64,000 nt of DNA from Akkermansia muciniphila (GTDB lineage Bacteria; Verrucomicrobiota; Verrucomicrobiia; Verrucomicrobiales; Akkermansiaceae), in assembly GCA_947624785.1 (NCBI GenBank), contig CANQLV010000003.1, forward strand, positions 219,063 to 283,062. Direction: 5' to 3'. Shown piece by piece: positions 55,957 through 64,000 of the stretch. A program made the position numbers and the translations under genes. Within the stretch, counting starts at the first letter, position 1, and each line of letters starts with the position of its first letter. The notes below the pieces were generated by a model. It made no database searches and was not told the DNA's origin. It saw only the letters and a program-made list of their open reading frames with translations.

Positions 55957-56565
55957 ATGTCTCTGACCAAATTCACCTCCATCACCGGCACCTGCGTTCC
56001 CGTTCCCGGACCGGACATGGACACGGACCGCATCATCCCCTCCCGCTTCCTCAAGTGCATCACGTTTGACGAGCTGGCGGGAGTCATGTTCTGGGACGAA
56101 CGCTTTGACGAAAACGGACAGTCCAAATCCCATCCGGTGGACGATCCCCGCTTCAAGGGGGCTTCCATCATCCTGGGCGGTTCCAACTTCGGCTGCGGTT
56201 CCTCCCGCGAACATGCTCCGCAGACCATCAAACGCTCCGGCGTCAAAGCCGTCATCGCGGAATCCTTTGCGGAAATCTTCTTCGGCAACAGCACCGGCAT
56301 CGGCCTCCCTTGCGTATGCGCGTCCGCGGATGACATTGCCGCACTGACCCGGTACATTTCCGATCATCCGGAAACGGAAGTGACGATCGACCTCCTGAAC
56401 ATGGCAGCCTCCTGGAAGGAAGGTTCCTTCCCCATCCGGATGCCGGCGGAAGCCCGTGAAGCCCTGAGCCGGGGCCGCTGGGATTCCATTGCGGAACTGC
56501 TTGTCAACATGGATGCCGTGGAAAAGAAAAATGCGGAACTGCCCCAGGTAACAGCCTCCTGCTGA
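55957..56565 (+). CDS. leuD: 3-isopropylmalate dehydratase small subunit
   Basis: Partner of LeuC, completing the isomerase. The 202-residue product shows MDTDRIIPSRFLK, ILGGSNFGCGSSREHAPQ and AVIAESFAEIFFGNS, the swivelling-domain signatures of LeuD, and a normal length. It lies directly downstream of leuC and is surely cotranscribed. Confidence 0.95.
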   Translation: MSLTKFTSITGTCVPVPGPDMDTDRIIPSRFLKCITFDELAGVMFWDERFDENGQSKSHPVDDPRFKGASIILGGSNFGCGSSREHAPQTIKRSGVKAVIAESFAEIFFGNSTGIGLPCVCASADDIAALTRYISDHPETEVTIDLLNMAASWKEGSFPIRMPAEAREALSRGRWDSIAELLVNMDAVEKKNAELPQVTASC

Positions 56566-56614
56566 TTCAACATTGACCTCCACCTCTCCTCCCCTCTATC
56601 CCCCACCTCCCCAT

Positions 56615-57736
56615 ATGATTTTCAGAATTACAGACTACGTCCACTACGGCACGCTGGACAATCGTGACCGCGGAACCGTCAAGCTCGCGCTGCAGCTTAT
56701 GGGGATGCCCCATCCGGTGAATATCACCCTGCAGGGGGACTGCCTCCAGGACCTGGCCGGATGCGTGGTCGATTTCAGGAACCCCTCCCCCCAGATGCTT
56801 CCTGCCGAGCTCACCCATCTCCCGGAAAACATCCGGGGCGTGGCGGGGGACATGACGGCCAGCCGCCGCATGCCCGTCAAGGGGAAGAAAACCATGGAAA
56901 ACGCCCTGTACCTGGAATGGTTCACCAGCCATCACGACATGGTGCTGCTGGAAAGCACGGCCTTTTCCATCAAGGTCTCCCTCCCCGAATGGATCATGGA
57001 TTCCTGCGAGGAACAGGTGCAGATCATGGCGAACCAGCAGATGTTGCGCACCCAGGTGAAGGAATGGTCCAAAACCTATGCCAACAACCAGGAGGACGGC
57101 AACCTGCCCGACCACCACTGGGACAAGCGCCTGCGGGAGGCGGAAGCCATCGCCATCGCCTACCAGGAAGTGTTCCAGAAATACAGGCTGAACCCCACCG
57201 GAGACATCCGCCTGGCCTTTGTGATGGGCTGGGATGACGTGCTTGACAACATCGCCCAGTCGGAGGAAACGGGCACTCCGTGTTCCTGCAAAAGCACCGG
57301 CATGCTCAGCCTCTTTGACATCCTCAACGAACAGGAGGCTCAGGAAGTGCAGTCCTGCATGTTCCACCCCCTCTTCCAGCAGGTCATGGAGCTGACGGAC
57401 CTGTGCCAGCGCCAGTTCAGCCGGGAGATCAACAAATCCCAGAGGAACCGGACGGAACCGCCGGAACCCCTGAACCAGATTTTTTACTGCATCCGCTACA
57501 TCACCCCGCGCATTCTTTCCTGCCTTCTCCAGGAGAAGGAAAACGATGCGGACTACTGTACCATGGCCGCCCGCATGGCCCTGTGCGTGGAACAGACGCG
57601 CCAGACGGTAGCCGCGCTGGACATCCGCCGCAGCCAGGTGGACGACGAGGTGACGGAACGTTTTTCCTCCCTGCTGGAGGAAGTCAACTCCTTCCAGGAA
57701 AGCCTGGCAACCCAAAGCCGGAAAAGCAATCTATAA
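56615..57736 (+). CDS. Protein of unknown function
   Basis: Not recognised. From the ATG at 56615 it is a 373-residue soluble protein without signal peptide or membrane helix. An N-terminal domain (MIFRITDYVHYGTLDNRDRGTVKLAL to about residue 110) seems beta-rich, and the rest is helical with many Glu, Gln and Arg residues. Scattered Cys residues, including CSCKS, could bind metal but form no known pattern. It lies between leuD (49-base gap) and the HtrA-like protease (42-base gap). A role in folding or proteolysis control would be speculation. Confidence 0.75.
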   Translation: MIFRITDYVHYGTLDNRDRGTVKLALQLMGMPHPVNITLQGDCLQDLAGCVVDFRNPSPQMLPAELTHLPENIRGVAGDMTASRRMPVKGKKTMENALYLEWFTSHHDMVLLESTAFSIKVSLPEWIMDSCEEQVQIMANQQMLRTQVKEWSKTYANNQEDGNLPDHHWDKRLREAEAIAIAYQEVFQKYRLNPTGDIRLAFVMGWDDVLDNIAQSEETGTPCSCKSTGMLSLFDILNEQEAQEVQSCMFHPLFQQVMELTDLCQRQFSREINKSQRNRTEPPEPLNQIFYCIRYITPRILSCLLQEKENDADYCTMAARMALCVEQTRQTVAALDIRRSQVDDEVTERFSSLLEEVNSFQESLATQSRKSNL

Positions 57737-57778
57737 CCAACTTACTTTCAGAATATTATCTCTTCACTACAGACCACT

Positions 57779-59350
57779 ATGCATTTCCATACCTGCCTCC
57801 AAGGGCTGTGTGCAGTCCTGGCCGCCGCCGCTTTTTCCTACGCGGATGAACCGGCCGTTTCCATTTCAGACTTCGGGGTGGACAAGGTCATGTCCGGCCC
57901 CATCGTTTCCATCAATGACCAGTACAAGGGAGTCGTGAAGATCGAAGTGGATTCCCTGACGCCGGACTACGCCACTCCATGGGATACGGGCCGCTACCAG
58001 GGCGGCATCGGCACCGGCTTCCTGATCGGGGAAAACGCCTTCATGACGAACGCCCATGTGGTCAGCAACGCGGAACGCATTTACATCTCCATGTACGGGG
58101 ATTCCCGCAAAATTCCCGCCAGGGTCAAATTCATCGCTCATGACGCGGACCTGGCCCTGCTGGAAGCGGACGACCCCAAGCCCTTCAAGGGCATCCGGCC
58201 TTTTGAATTCAGCAAGAACCTGCCCCACCTGGAAGACGAGGTGAGGGTGATCGGCTACCCCATCGGCGGCAACAGGCTTTCCGTCACGCGCGGCGTAGTC
58301 TCCCGCATTGACTTCACCACATATGCCCACCCCCGCAACACGGAACACCTGACCATCCAGGTGGACGCCGCCATCAATCCGGGCAACAGCGGGGGCCCCG
58401 CCCTGATGGGGGACAAAGTCATCGGCGTAGCCTTCCAGGGCCTGAACAACGCCAACAACACGGGCTACGTGATTCCCACGCCCGTCATCCGCCACTTTCT
58501 GGAGGACATCAAGGACGGCGTCTATGACGGCTACGTGGACATGGGCATCCAGGCCGCGCCCATCCTGAATCCCGCCATGCGCAAGGCATTCGGCTTGCCG
58601 GACGACGAGAAGGGCGTCCTGATCGGCAAAGTGCTCAAAGGCTCCTCCGCCGATGGAGTGCTCCGCAACGGGGATCTGCTGATGAAGGTGGACGGCTACG
58701 ACGTGGACAGCTCCGCCATGATTGAGCTGGACGGCCAGAAAATCAGCATGAAAGAGCTCATTGAACGCTGCTTCAAGGATGACCGGCTCCCGCTGGATAT
58801 CATCCGCGACGGCAAGCCCATGAAGGTGGAGATGGTGATGAAGCCCTCTCTCTCCAAGGATCTGCTGATGGCGGAATACGACAAGATGCCCCGCTACATC
58901 GTCTTCGGCGGCTTGGTATTCCAGCCCATCCAGCGCAATGTGCTTGCGGCGGCGGACATCTCCATGCTGGACGTCGCCCTGGACATCCGGGATTACCAAG
59001 AAGACGGCGGCTGCGTGGACCATGAAGACATGGTAATCATCACCAAGGTGCTGGACGATGAAGTGAACGCGCGCCTGTCCGGCTCCATCTCCAACGCCAT
59101 CGTGGAAAAAATCAACGGCGTGAAGGTCAAGGGTCTCACCCACGCCTACGAACTTCTTTATCCGAAGAATATGCCGGAATACGTGATCATTGAACTGAAA
59201 AACGGGGAACGCCCCCTGATCTTTGAAGGCAAGGCCATGGAGGAGGCCAACAAGCGCATCTCCAAAACCTACAACATCCCGAAAAACGCCCGTCTGGACA
59301 GCGCCATTCCCGGCCGCCAGCTTGACCGGAACACCACTCCCGCCCGTTAA
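57779..59350 (+). CDS. HtrA/Deg-like serine protease
   Basis: Exported trypsin-like protease of 523 residues. A signal peptide (CLQGLCAVLAAAAFSYA) is followed by the protease domain with a full triad: His in FMTNAHVV, Asp in DADLALLEAD and Ser in NPGNSGGPAL. PDZ-like segments follow (KGVLIGKVLKGSSADGVLRNGDLLMKV and a C-terminal ISNAIVEKINGVKVKGLTHAYELL). It probably degrades or refolds damaged periplasmic proteins. It sits just upstream of a homologue that has lost the catalytic residues. Confidence 0.9.
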   Translation: MHFHTCLQGLCAVLAAAAFSYADEPAVSISDFGVDKVMSGPIVSINDQYKGVVKIEVDSLTPDYATPWDTGRYQGGIGTGFLIGENAFMTNAHVVSNAERIYISMYGDSRKIPARVKFIAHDADLALLEADDPKPFKGIRPFEFSKNLPHLEDEVRVIGYPIGGNRLSVTRGVVSRIDFTTYAHPRNTEHLTIQVDAAINPGNSGGPALMGDKVIGVAFQGLNNANNTGYVIPTPVIRHFLEDIKDGVYDGYVDMGIQAAPILNPAMRKAFGLPDDEKGVLIGKVLKGSSADGVLRNGDLLMKVDGYDVDSSAMIELDGQKISMKELIERCFKDDRLPLDIIRDGKPMKVEMVMKPSLSKDLLMAEYDKMPRYIVFGGLVFQPIQRNVLAAADISMLDVALDIRDYQEDGGCVDHEDMVIITKVLDDEVNARLSGSISNAIVEKINGVKVKGLTHAYELLYPKNMPEYVIIELKNGERPLIFEGKAMEEANKRISKTYNIPKNARLDSAIPGRQLDRNTTPAR

Positions 59351-59355
59351 CCGCC

Positions 59356-60936
59356 ATGAAAATTCTTTCCTTTTTCGCCCTCGGTTCCCTGATTCTGCTC
59401 GGCGGCTGCCAGCCGCGCGAAGCTGGACGAACCGCTCCCGAACCCCTGCCCGAACAGCAGCCGGAAACACCGTCCGAACAAGTGGAGGAAACGCCCGCTC
59501 CGGCGCAGCTCCCCTCCCCTACCAACTCCATGGTAGGCATTAACGCCACCAACCAAGGCTATGCCATGGTCCAGCCGTGGAGCAAGGAGAACCCGGCATA
59601 CAGCCAGGGCTTTGGCATTTACCTGGGGGACGGCAATATTCTGACGGCGGCCAACATCGTTTATTCCGCCAGCTTCGTGGAAGTGACCTCCGCGGACGGC
59701 TCCCAGACGGTTCCCGTGACCGTGACCGCTTTTGACCCGGAAGCCAATCTTGCCCTGCTGCGCCTGAAAAACGAGACAGACGCCGCTTTTCTGGACAAAC
59801 TGGTACCCGTCACGCTGGGGAGCGCCCCCCGCCTGGGCGACAAGGTGACCTTCTGGCAGTTCAATGACGACGGCCTTCCCATCACCACGTCCGGAACCCT
59901 TCTGGCGACGGAAAGCGCCTGCCCGTTCACGAATGGGGAACCCTTCGTGCTGTACAACGTCAAATCCTCCGTCACGCCCCTGAAGGGCGGCGCGGGCAAT
60001 CCCATCATGCGGGGCAATGAACTGGTGGCCCTCAGTGCCAGCTGCGATCCTTCCGCCCAGAAGGCGCTGGCCGTGACCCATACCATGATTTCCCGGTTCC
60101 TCGAACAGGCCCGGTCCGGCAATTACACCGGCTTCCCGGCGGACGGCACCCAGGTCACGGAACTGACCGACCCCGTTTTCCGCAAATTCCTGGGCCTTCC
60201 GGAAAGCGGCGGCGGCTTTTACGTGGTGAAACTGCCTGTCTACGGTTCCTTCTACAAGGCAGGCGTGCGTCCCGGAGACGTGGTGGAAAGCGTCAACGGC
60301 ATTCCACTGGACAGCAAGGGGCTGATCAGGGATCCCGCGCTGGGCCCCGTTTCCGCCAACGTCCTGTTCCGTGACTCCGCCATGCCGGGGGACACCATTA
60401 CGCTGGGCATCCGCCGCAAGGGAAAGGACGGCGTCAGCCAGCCCATGACGCTGAACGTCAAACTGGACCGGAGCGCCCTGGAGGGCGACCTGGTCAACCC
60501 TTCCCCCTTCATTTCAAATCCCCCCTACCGCATTTACGGCGGCCTGGTGTTCGTTCCCCTGACGGGCGCCCTGGTGGGGGAAATCAACAAGCTCAGCAAG
60601 AACCGCCCCCCCCTCAACCTGGTGGAAGCCATTCAGAAGAAGGAAGACATCCGGAAAAAGGGCGTGGATGAAATCGTGGTCTTCCTGATGGCGCTGCCCA
60701 CCCAGGCCACGCTGGGGTACGCCCAGATGAGCCCCTCCATTGTGGAAAAAGTAAACGGCGTACAGGTGAAAAGCTTCAAGCATCTCAACCAGCTCCTGGA
60801 CCTTCCCGCCCCCGGCGGCACGCACCGCATTGAGGTGACCCAGCAGCCGTACACCATGTACATGTCCCAGAAGGAGGCCGCCAAGGCGGACCGCTTCATC
60901 CAGATGAGGGCTGTTCCCGTGCTCCGCAGGGATTAG
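59356..60936 (+). CDS. Catalytically inactive HtrA-like lipoprotein
   Basis: A 526-residue protein, paralogous in layout to the active protease 5 bases upstream. It begins with a lipoprotein signal (ILSFFALGSLILLGGC, lipobox LGGC) and a Pro/Glu-rich linker. The protease-like domain keeps the Asp region (DPEANLALLRL), but the His motif reads ILTAANIVYS (Asn for His) and the Ser motif reads KGGAGNPIMRG (no Ser), so proteolysis is not expected. PDZ-like segments follow (GSFYKAGVRPGDVVESVNGIPL and SIVEKVNGVQVKSFKHLNQLL). It may be a regulatory or scaffold partner of the active enzyme on the periplasmic face of a membrane. Confidence 0.85.
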   Translation: MKILSFFALGSLILLGGCQPREAGRTAPEPLPEQQPETPSEQVEETPAPAQLPSPTNSMVGINATNQGYAMVQPWSKENPAYSQGFGIYLGDGNILTAANIVYSASFVEVTSADGSQTVPVTVTAFDPEANLALLRLKNETDAAFLDKLVPVTLGSAPRLGDKVTFWQFNDDGLPITTSGTLLATESACPFTNGEPFVLYNVKSSVTPLKGGAGNPIMRGNELVALSASCDPSAQKALAVTHTMISRFLEQARSGNYTGFPADGTQVTELTDPVFRKFLGLPESGGGFYVVKLPVYGSFYKAGVRPGDVVESVNGIPLDSKGLIRDPALGPVSANVLFRDSAMPGDTITLGIRRKGKDGVSQPMTLNVKLDRSALEGDLVNPSPFISNPPYRIYGGLVFVPLTGALVGEINKLSKNRPPLNLVEAIQKKEDIRKKGVDEIVVFLMALPTQATLGYAQMSPSIVEKVNGVQVKSFKHLNQLLDLPAPGGTHRIEVTQQPYTMYMSQKEAAKADRFIQMRAVPVLRRD

Positions 60937-60972
60937 GAAAGCCGCAAGCAATTCCATTGCATTCCTGCTGAA

Positions 60973-62136
60973 ATGTCCCTTCATACGCTGAATATCCGGC
61001 TGGATTTTCCCTATAGAACGGGCTTTACCCACGGAGCCTTCCATCCGGAAAACGACGCGCTGGCCAGCCTGATGGAGCAGAGGCCCGGAGGCCGCGTCCT
61101 CGTCCTCATGGAGGAAGGGCTGGAATGGTTTTATCCGCAGCTCCCAGCGGACATCAACCGTTATTTTGAAAAAAACGCCGGAGAACTGGCCTATGCCGGC
61201 TGCCGTTCCGTTCCGGGCGGCGAGGCGGCCAAAACCGGCTTTGCCGCGTGGGAAACGGCGCTCCGCCACATTGTGGAAGCGGGCATCGACCGCCATTCCT
61301 ACATCATTGCCGTGGGCGGCGGGGCGTTTCTGGACGTAGCGGGCTTTGCCGCCGCCACCGCCCACCGCGGCATCCGGCTGCTGCGCGTGCCCACCACCAC
61401 CCTTTCCCAGGCGGATTCCGGCGTGGGCGTCAAAAACGGAATCAACTTCATGGGGCAGAAAAACTACCTGGGCACCTTCGCCGTAGCCTGGGCCACGCTT
61501 AACGACTTCCTGTTCCTTCATTCCCAGCCCCTCTCCCTTAAAAGGGCCGGACTGGCGGAAGTGGTGAAGGTGGCCGTGGTAAAAGACGCCTCCTTCTTTA
61601 ACTGGCTGGAAACGAATGACGCCGCGCTGGCCGCCTGCGAGCGGGACGCGCTGGAATATGCCGTGGAGCATTCCGCCCTGCTGCACGCCTCACACATCGC
61701 GCACGGGGGAGACGCCTTTGAATTGGGCTCCAGCCGTCCCCTGGACTTCGGGCACTGGGCCGCCCATTACATGGAAACCATGTCCGGCTACACGCTGGGC
61801 CATGCGGAAGCCGTATCCGTGGGCATGTGTCTGGACATCCTTTACTCCGTCAGGAAGGGATGGCTGTCTGCCGGGGAAGCGGAAAGAATCATCTCCGTAC
61901 TGAAAGCCCTGGAGCTGCCCGTGTTCCACCCCTTGCTCTCCCGCAAGACGGAGGATGGCGCATGCGAAGTGCTGAAGGGCCTGGAAGCCTTCCGTGAGCA
62001 CCTTGGCGGCCATTTGACGGTGCTGATGCTCACCGGGATAGGCCGGGGGAAGGACGTCCATGAAATAGACGCCGTGCTGATGGAGGAATGCATCCGTGAA
62101 ATGCAGGAGGCGGCCTGCTGCTCCGGCCAGGAATAA
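60973..62136 (+). CDS. 3-dehydroquinate synthase family protein, EboD-like
   Basis: A 387-residue NAD-dependent sugar-phosphate cyclase homologue. The Rossmann part shows VPGGEAAKT, IIAVGGGAFLDVAGFAAAT, RVPTTTLSQADSGVGVKNGIN and AEVVKVAVVKD; the metal-site region reads RPLDFGHWAAHYMETMSGYTLGHAEAVSVGM (in two halves). KNGINFMGQKNYLGTF and the FGHWAAH form differ from classical AroB (NLGHTFGHAIE) and match the EboD-like branch. Whether it supplies the shikimate pathway or a distinct product is open. No other ebo gene is in the window. Confidence 0.8.
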   Translation: MSLHTLNIRLDFPYRTGFTHGAFHPENDALASLMEQRPGGRVLVLMEEGLEWFYPQLPADINRYFEKNAGELAYAGCRSVPGGEAAKTGFAAWETALRHIVEAGIDRHSYIIAVGGGAFLDVAGFAAATAHRGIRLLRVPTTTLSQADSGVGVKNGINFMGQKNYLGTFAVAWATLNDFLFLHSQPLSLKRAGLAEVVKVAVVKDASFFNWLETNDAALAACERDALEYAVEHSALLHASHIAHGGDAFELGSSRPLDFGHWAAHYMETMSGYTLGHAEAVSVGMCLDILYSVRKGWLSAGEAERIISVLKALELPVFHPLLSRKTEDGACEVLKGLEAFREHLGGHLTVLMLTGIGRGKDVHEIDAVLMEECIREMQEAACCSGQE

Positions 62137-62164
62137 GGGCCTTTCCCTTGTTGCCTTCCCCCTT

Positions 62165-63379
62165 TTACTTGAAGTTCAGGTAATCCAGGATAATCCGGAC
62201 CTCCGTCTTGATTCCGTTGAGAATCGCTCCGTCGGCCGCCTTGAATCCGGGATTGTGATTCGCAGGACCGTCCCCGGAACTGATGGTCATGAAATAAGTG
62301 GGCGCTACCTGCGCATAATAGGAGAAATCCTCGCTGGCCGGTATTCTGGAAGAATCAAAAACGTTCTTCTCACCCACGGCCTTAATGGCCGCCTTCTTCG
62401 CCAGTTCCCGCAGGGTGGCGTTATTCTGGATGGACGGATAGCCCAGAACGTAATCCAGCTTGTACTGCGCCCCGTTTGCCTTGCATACATGGTCGATGAC
62501 GGACCGGGTACGTTCTTCCAGCAGTTTGCGGGTTTCCGTCGTCACGGAACGGATGGAGGCACCCAGCTCCGCCTTGCCCGGAATGACGTTGGGAGCGTTG
62601 CCGGACTGGAATTTCCCCACCGTGATCACGGCCATGTCTCCAGGCGTGGCATTGCGGGAGACGACCGTTTGCAGCGCCATCACGATTTCAGAGCCCGTGA
62701 CGATGGGGTCCACGCCCAGCTGCGGCATGGAACCATGGGATCCCTTCCCCTGAATGGTGAGAGAAAAGCCGTCCGACGAGGAAGAGGCGGCTCCCGCCGG
62801 CAGAATGCCGATGGACCCGACAGGTTCATTGGGCATCACATGTGCGCCGAAGATGGCATCCACGCCTTTGAGAACCCCGCTCTTGATAATTGGAAGAGCC
62901 CCCCCGGGCGATTTTTCCTCCCCGGGCTGGAAAATGAAATACACCGTGCCGGGCAATTCCTTCTGCATGGAGGCAAGAACCTTGGCCGTTCCCAGCAGCA
63001 TGGCCGTGTGCATGTCATGCCCGCAGGCATGGCTTACACCCGGTGTTTTGCTGGCAAAGGAAAATCCTGTCTCCTCCTGCACGGGAAGCGCATCCATGTC
63101 CGCCCGGAAGCCGACGGTTTTCCCGGGCTTTCCGCCGCGCAGGATGCCGACCACGGAGGTCTTAGTAGGCCGCAGGACTTCAATATGACCGAACGAAGAG
63201 AGCAAGCCGGCCACGTAGTCGCTCGTCTTGTATTCTTCAAAAGACAATTCCGGATTCTCATGGATATGGTGTCGCCACTCCACGGCGGCCCTGGCGGAGC
63301 TCTGCACCTCCGGCTGCTGAGCCATGGCTGAAAAAGCCTGGAGAAAAAGGACCAGCAAGATCAACAATGATATTTGCAT
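62165..63379 (-). CDS. Secreted M20-family amidohydrolase / peptidase
   Basis: Exported dimetal hydrolase of 404 residues. A signal peptide (ISLLILLVLFLQAFSAMA) precedes HHIHENPELSFEE, FRADMDALPVQEE, HACGHDMHTAMLLG, FQPGEEKSPGGA, GSHGSMPQLGVDP and a late SEDFSYY, the M20D pattern of amidohydrolases such as hippurate or N-acyl-amino-acid hydrolases. The metal ligands are all present. The gene is convergent with the EboD-like gene, with only 28 bases between stops and no clear terminator. Confidence 0.9.
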   Translation of the reverse strand: MQISLLILLVLFLQAFSAMAQQPEVQSSARAAVEWRHHIHENPELSFEEYKTSDYVAGLLSSFGHIEVLRPTKTSVVGILRGGKPGKTVGFRADMDALPVQEETGFSFASKTPGVSHACGHDMHTAMLLGTAKVLASMQKELPGTVYFIFQPGEEKSPGGALPIIKSGVLKGVDAIFGAHVMPNEPVGSIGILPAGAASSSSDGFSLTIQGKGSHGSMPQLGVDPIVTGSEIVMALQTVVSRNATPGDMAVITVGKFQSGNAPNVIPGKAELGASIRSVTTETRKLLEERTRSVIDHVCKANGAQYKLDYVLGYPSIQNNATLRELAKKAAIKAVGEKNVFDSSRIPASEDFSYYAQVAPTYFMTISSGDGPANHNPGFKAADGAILNGIKTEVRIILDYLNFK

Positions 63380-63924
63380 GTTTTCAAAACTAGAAGGACT
63401 GTTCTTTATTCAGACAACGCACAACGGCTTTCATTCCATAAAACTGTGCCATCATTTCAGAATTTTCAAAGATAAAACATAAATCCTGCCAATAACCTCC
63501 GTAAAATCGAGCCAATCACTCCCGCCCTCAGTAACAAGAAATAACTACAAATCCATATTATTCGAATTCTAGAGTGGACTTGTAACAACAAAAAATCGGC
63601 AAAAGAAACCATCACCGTTTTCGTCCAATCTAACAATACCTCAGGAGTTGAAATCATGTTCACTCTAAACACGGATTCCATCTATACCCTATTCAAGATT
63701 TCTGGAAATTAATCAGAAGCGGTCTGGTATTAATCAAGCTCGGGGCGGCGGCTCTGGAAGATTTCCCTTATATGGCTGTACCCAGTAATTATAGAAATAA
63801 ATCAAAGGAAACAACTGTTCCATGAAGCTTTTCATCTTTTTCCATAACGTAACAGGCGTATTTCATCGGCAGGAAATGTTCCCCATTTTGGTTGTGTTTG
63901 TTTGGCAACTTCAATTTCAAGATC
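63380..63924. other. Intergenic stretch without supportable gene
   Basis: About 545 bases, somewhat AT-rich, upstream of both the M20 gene and the gene entering at the right edge. Short frames here show no protein-like features. It probably holds divergent promoters that I cannot pinpoint. Confidence 0.4.
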
Positions 63925-64000
63925 ATGAACAACACTTTCAACATCACGGCCATGGATACCGTCTACCCCTTCATTCCCATGTACCCCAACGGGCAGCCAC
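63925..64000 (+). CDS. Possible start of a gene cut by the window edge
   Basis: An ATG at 63925 opens a frame that stays open to the window end (25 codons; MNNTFNITAMDTVYPFIPMY). Higher GC than the preceding stretch and host-like codon use support a real gene, but the product cannot be named. Confidence 0.4.
   Translation, partial: MNNTFNITAMDTVYPFIPMYPNGQP

Noticed and set aside
63466..63681. 71-residue minus-strand frame near the right edge
   Set aside because: No start signal, no protein-like pattern, AT-rich intergenic context.

Overview
The window looks like a chromosomal segment of a mucin-associated verrucomicrobium, most likely Akkermansia or a close relative. The basis is moderately high GC, a secreted GH20 hexosaminidase, a DAP-type division and cell-wall cluster with a MurC-MurB fusion, and a general lack of strong Shine-Dalgarno sequences. 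The genus is inferred from protein character; no search was run.

Layout. 1-1500: a tyrosine integrase next to tRNA-Ser(GGA), the edge of an integrated element that leaves the window to the left. 1845-6860: secreted GH20 hexosaminidase, ruvB, fabH and a CysJ-like flavoprotein reductase. 7001-19634: a surface-glycan locus with three GT2, one GT8 and two GT4 glycosyltransferases, a Wzx-type flippase and a hexapeptide acyltransferase. It is interrupted by an isolated phage-tail-like gene with a C-terminal BACON-like domain and by a possible small inverted-repeat element. 19642-25213: tRNA-modification genes miaA, mnmA and mnmE, with two secreted proteins of unknown function between miaA and mnmA.

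25214-32376 is an AT-rich foreign island. It carries a compact three-gene operon on the minus strand: a CHC2 zinc-finger/TOPRIM primase, a 219-residue protein of unknown function, and a 1124-residue protein joining a reverse transcriptase to an HD-type phosphohydrolase domain. Decayed genes surround it, including an AAA (DUF4143-type) ATPase pseudogene. This is the best candidate for an undescribed system, most plausibly anti-phage defence.

32377-33838: a UPF0126/TRIC-type membrane protein and an MBL-fold hydrolase. 33996-51209: the dcw cluster mraZ, rsmH, ftsL, ftsI, murE, murF, mraY, murD, a LysM protein, ftsW, murG, murC-murB, ddl and ftsQ, probably one long transcript; ftsA and ftsZ do not follow ftsQ. 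RsmH carries an unusual N-terminal domain resembling a REP-associated (HUH) transposase.

51433-62136: recA, a periplasmic amidase, lipB, leuCD, an unknown protein, a tandem of one active HtrA-like protease and one lipoprotein homologue without catalytic residues, and an EboD-like dehydroquinate-synthase homologue. 62165-63379: a secreted M20 peptidase on the minus strand. The window ends in the first codons of another possible gene.
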